Positions 61,052-64,000 of a stretch of 64,000 nt of DNA are shown piece after piece. Position 1 is the stretch's first letter. Each line of letters starts with the position of its first letter. Source of the stretch: CBDEGK01 sp965237855 (lineage in GTDB: Bacteria > Pseudomonadota > Gammaproteobacteria > Pseudomonadales > Halieaceae); assembly GCA_965237855.1 (NCBI GenBank), contig CBDEGK010000008.1, forward strand, positions 682,001 to 746,000, in the 5' to 3' direction. The notes beneath the pieces were generated by a model. The model was not told the DNA's origin and did not search any database. It was given only the letters and a program-made list of their open reading frames with translations. A program made the position numbers and the translations under genes.

Positions 61052-62500
61052 ATGTCGAAGTCAGTCAAATACCAACCGTCAGAGAAAGCCCAGGCGTTCC
61101 TGGATTCCATCAGCAACGGTAAATACCCGCGCGAAATCATAACCGGCCTGAAGAAGTTCATGGACGGTAAGGCACCCGAGGACATGCAGGCATTCTACAG
61201 TGCGGATGAGCTCAAGGCACTGGTGGACTTAAAGGGTTCAGGGCGGGATGTTGAGGCCCGCATGCCGGTGAAAATGACTCGACATTACTTCGAGTTGGCC
61301 AAGACCAGCAAACCGATCCAGACACTGGTCAAGGCCAGCCCGGCCGAAACTTTTGACCTCGACGGCGCTGCCGACCCGGGTAAACAAATGGACTACAGCC
61401 CGGTTGAGGGCTTGATTCACAAGTATGAACTGGGGCTCATCTACGTGGCTTCCACCTGCTCTGCACACTGCCGCTTTTGCTACCGGGAGGAGTTGATCGC
61501 GCAAAAAGAAGTGGAGCGACCCGACGGCACAGTTGCGCCCAAGGGCCTGGCCCAAATAGGAGAACTGGTCGACTATATTAAAGCGCACAACCGGGTTGTG
61601 GCGGAAAATGGCGGTCGTCACCCCGACACCGGTCGGGAAAAATTGCGGGAAATTCTTATGTCGGGCGGTGACCCGATGGTGCTCGCCAACAAGAATCTTG
61701 CCGCCTGGTTTTCCGCCCTGGCCGAAGCCGGCATTGAATCCATCCGCGTTGGCACCAAGGAACGGGCATTTTTCCCGGACCGTTTCGACAGCACGTTCTT
61801 TGATATGTTGGACAAGTTTCACGCGCTCTATCCCCAGACCCAATTGCGCCTCATGATTCACTTTAACCATCCCGATGAGTTTCTGCAGAAGGACAGCGCC
61901 GGCAACTATATCGACCATCCGGAGGGTGGCCTGGTATGGGTGGAGAGCACCCAGCGGGCGATCAAGGAGCTGGGCAAGCGCAATTGGCTGAGTATCGATA
62001 ACCAGGCGCCTCTGATCAAAGGCATTAATGGTGACCCTGACGCCCTGCGCATTATGCAGCGTGAGCTGCGGCGCAATCGGGTTGAGAACCATTATTTCTT
62101 TTGCGGCCGCGACATCATCGGCCACAAGGCTTTCAATCTGCCGATTGAGGAAGCCTGGCGGATATTGAATGAATCGCAAAAAGGTCTGTCCGGAGTGGAG
62201 GCCCACGCCCGGCTCTCCATTACCCACTACAAGGGTAAAACCGAAGTGGTCGCGGTGACTAACGAGCCCATACCGGGTTTAGCCGGTAGCGAGAACGGCG
62301 TGGTCTTTCTGAAGTTGTTGCGGGGCGCTGCTGATGCCCCGGACCGTGGAAAAACGGCGATACTGGGCCGCAACCCCGAGGCGATTTGGTTCAGTGGTTA
62401 CAACGATAGAGTGTTGTTCGATGAGGCCGGGTTTTTCGATGATGTCGAGGTAGTCAGCCTGAATGAAGCAGATTCCCCGCGGGTCATTGCCAGCAATTAG
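61052..62500 (+). CDS. KamA-family radical SAM amino acid 2,3-aminomutase
   Basis: It shifts the alpha-amino group of an amino acid (Lys or Glu) to the beta position using SAM, a 4Fe-4S cluster and PLP. The cluster motif is STCSAHCRFCYREE (C-x3-C-x2-C), followed by LMSGGDPMVLANK and LMIHFNHPDE. The start is ATG 61052; a GTG at 61022 is possible. At 482 residues it is longer than EpmB (~340). The CoA-transferase genes next to it recall lysine fermentation clusters, but kamDE, kdd, kce and kal are not in view. Confidence 0.82.
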   Translation: MSKSVKYQPSEKAQAFLDSISNGKYPREIITGLKKFMDGKAPEDMQAFYSADELKALVDLKGSGRDVEARMPVKMTRHYFELAKTSKPIQTLVKASPAETFDLDGAADPGKQMDYSPVEGLIHKYELGLIYVASTCSAHCRFCYREELIAQKEVERPDGTVAPKGLAQIGELVDYIKAHNRVVAENGGRHPDTGREKLREILMSGGDPMVLANKNLAAWFSALAEAGIESIRVGTKERAFFPDRFDSTFFDMLDKFHALYPQTQLRLMIHFNHPDEFLQKDSAGNYIDHPEGGLVWVESTQRAIKELGKRNWLSIDNQAPLIKGINGDPDALRIMQRELRRNRVENHYFFCGRDIIGHKAFNLPIEEAWRILNESQKGLSGVEAHARLSITHYKGKTEVVAVTNEPIPGLAGSENGVVFLKLLRGAADAPDRGKTAILGRNPEAIWFSGYNDRVLFDEAGFFDDVEVVSLNEADSPRVIASN

Positions 62501-62527
62501 GGATCGGAGCGGCGAAGGGTGTAAATC

Positions 62528-63238
62528 ATGATTGATAAACGCATAGATTCGCTGGCAGCAGCCGTCGCCGATATTCCCGATCAAGCCACGGTAATGATTG
62601 GTGGTTTCGGTGAGGCCGGTAGCCCGATAGAATTGATCCACGCGCTGATAGATCAGGGTGCCACCAGGCTGACGGTGGTGAACAACAATACCGGTAGCGG
62701 TCATGTCGGACTGGCCGCGCTGATTGAGTGCGGGCGTGTGGCGCGGATGATCTGCTCCTTTCCCCGCACCGCCAATTCCACGGTTTTTCCCGACCTGTAT
62801 CAGCGCGGCGATATTGAACTGGAGTTGGTTCCACAGGGTACCCTGGCAGAGCGTATACGGGCTGGCGGAGCCGGCGTGCCGGCTTTCTACACGCCTACCG
62901 CAGTGGGCACCCCCCTGTCTGAAGGCAAAGAGGTGCGCTCCTTTGAGGGTCGCGACTATGTGCTGGAATTCGGTCTGAAGGCAGATTTCGCTCTCATTAA
63001 AAGTGAGCGAGCCGACCGTTACGGCAACCTGGTGTACAACAAGACGGCGCGCAACTTCGCCCCCATTATGGCCATGGCCGCAGCCACCACTATCGTCCAG
63101 ACCCACCGCCCGGCGGAAGTGGGGGAGATCGATCCGGAGATGGTGGTCACACCGGGCATCTTTGTTGAGCGGGTGGTGACCGTCCTCGACCCGGCACAGG
63201 AGTCGGTGCTGGTGGCTGAAGGGAGGGTTTATCCATGA
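62528..63238 (+). CDS. 3-oxoacid CoA-transferase, subunit A
   Basis: The 236 residues form the alpha subunit of a family I CoA-transferase (ScoA/AtoD/PcaI type), with IGGFGEAGSPIELI, NNNTGSGHVGLAALI and the glycine-rich FYTPTAVGTPL. It transfers CoA from succinyl-CoA to a 3-oxoacid. The 27-base gap after the aminomutase and four-base overlap with subunit B indicate one operon. The specific oxoacid (acetoacetate or 3-oxoadipate) cannot be decided. Confidence 0.9.
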   Translation: MIDKRIDSLAAAVADIPDQATVMIGGFGEAGSPIELIHALIDQGATRLTVVNNNTGSGHVGLAALIECGRVARMICSFPRTANSTVFPDLYQRGDIELELVPQGTLAERIRAGGAGVPAFYTPTAVGTPLSEGKEVRSFEGRDYVLEFGLKADFALIKSERADRYGNLVYNKTARNFAPIMAMAAATTIVQTHRPAEVGEIDPEMVVTPGIFVERVVTVLDPAQESVLVAEGRVYP

Positions 63239-63903
63239 CGGAGCAGACGCTGGGCTGGAGTCGCGAACAAATGGCACAGCGCGCTGCGCTGGATATACCC
63301 GATGGTGCCTACGTCAACTTGGGGATTGGTATTCCGGAGAAAATAGCGGAGTACGTTCCCGAGGGCAGGGAGGTGATTTACCACACCGAGAATGGCCTGT
63401 TGGGAATGGGCGCACCACCGCAGCCCGGCCAGGAAGATCCGGAGTTGATCAATGCTGGCAAGAAGCAGGTTACCGCCATACCCGGGGCAGCTTACTTTCA
63501 CCACGGCGACAGTTTTTCAATGATTCGCGGCGGCCATATCGATATTTGCGTACTGGGTGCCATGCAGGTCGCGCAAAACGGTGACCTGGCCAACTGGTCG
63601 ACCGGCGCCGCCAATGCTATTCCCGCCGTGGGTGGGGCTATGGACCTGGTAGCCGGGGTTAGAACAATTTATGTGATTACCCAGCACTGTACCAAGAGCG
63701 GCGAACCCAAGTTGGTGGAGGCCTGTAGTTACCCGTTAACCGGGCCAGGGGTGGTCAGCCGCATCTACACCGATCTGGCGGTAATAGATGTGACGCCAGC
63801 AGGTTTAGTGGTGGTGGAACTGGCTCCGGCTGTCAACTTCGACTATGTGCAGCAGAGAACGGGCTGCCAACTTATCGCCGGGCCCCAGCAGGCCCATCTG
63901 TAG
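63235..63903 (+). CDS. 3-oxoacid CoA-transferase, subunit B
   Basis: The 222 residues contain the catalytic Glu in YHTENGLLGMG, NLGIGIPEKIAEYVP, and HIDICVLGAMQV and GAMDLVAGV. Together with subunit A it forms the active enzyme. It starts inside the A stop (ATGA). Confidence 0.92.
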   Translation: MTEQTLGWSREQMAQRAALDIPDGAYVNLGIGIPEKIAEYVPEGREVIYHTENGLLGMGAPPQPGQEDPELINAGKKQVTAIPGAAYFHHGDSFSMIRGGHIDICVLGAMQVAQNGDLANWSTGAANAIPAVGGAMDLVAGVRTIYVITQHCTKSGEPKLVEACSYPLTGPGVVSRIYTDLAVIDVTPAGLVVVELAPAVNFDYVQQRTGCQLIAGPQQAHL

Positions 63904-63931
63904 CGATCATTTACTCAGGACAGAGACGACA

Positions 63932-64000
63932 ATGAGTCAACATAGAGCGGACGAAACCTCTACCGCTGCTGCCTTGCATCAGCGGGCGCTCAAGGTCATG
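63932..64000 (+). CDS. Start of next gene in operon (3' partial)
   Basis: Twenty-three codons from an ATG (MSQHRADETS...) are visible before the window ends, 28 bases after the CoA-transferase. AGGA lies upstream. The fragment is too short to identify. Confidence 0.5.
   Translation, partial: MSQHRADETSTAAALHQRALKVM

Overview
The window is a 64 kb chromosomal stretch of a marine-type gammaproteobacterium. The best guess is a Halieaceae/Spongiibacteraceae-like lineage; this is inferred from gene content, not from a marker phylogeny. No rRNA, tRNA, CRISPR array, prophage or intact insertion sequence was seen. Coding density is high, and many genes overlap by 1-4 bases in operons.

Layout. 1-2 kb: 3' part of a PQQ-dehydrogenase-like propeller fused to a DUF1080 domain. 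2-16.9 kb (minus strand): a block syntenic with the Pseudomonas carbon-control locus, read dksA, gluQ, cbrX, cbrA, cbrB, a large non-coding gap, pcnB, folK, deoxynucleoside kinase, panB, panC, acs, then a zinc alcohol dehydrogenase and an SDR. The gap between cbrB and pcnB is where Pseudomonas encodes the catabolite-repression sRNA CrcZ. Here it holds a sigma-54 promoter (TGGCACG-N4-GTGCA), GTTAC-type activator half-sites, A-rich AAnAAnAA motifs and a conserved hairpin. A second, partly decayed copy of the whole arrangement lies about 310-330 bp downstream. This looks like a tandem CrcZ-type sRNA locus outside Pseudomonas and is the most interesting item in the window.

17-24 kb (plus strand): aminotransferase, sfsA, M15 peptidase, a K+-dependent type membrane pyrophosphatase, arsC (minus) and a 3-ketosteroid dehydrogenase-like flavoprotein. 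24-24.7 kb is a scar region with palindromic elements, a small membrane protein, an IS91-family remnant and a relic copy of a phosphofructokinase 3' end. 24.7-38.9 kb is mostly housekeeping: PPi-type phosphofructokinase, mpl, an MMPL/RND transporter, a Lon-N protein, rnt, pyrC, argG, an exported pcm, a LytS/LytTR two-component pair, a binding protein, a small secreted protein and LysR. 38.9-42 kb is dnaE2 under a perfect LexA box.

42-59 kb is accessory: an M20 peptidase, a sterol desaturase-family protein, and two paralogous TonB-dependent receptors, each associated with a TPR-sulfotransferase. The second set also has a propeller protein and an Asp/Asn beta-hydroxylase-like enzyme. Between the two sets lie an FNR/Anr-box gene, a MerR-GDCC cysteine-protein-membrane protein module, and a MATE exporter that appears to start at CTG. 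59-64 kb: homocysteine methyltransferase, then a LysR divergent from a KamA-type aminomutase and a two-subunit CoA-transferase, and the start of one more gene.

Five perfect or decayed palindromes with a GGGGTCAGA/GGGGACAGA core lie at gene boundaries. In one case the palindrome supplies the stop codons of both converging genes. They look like a mobile palindromic repeat family.
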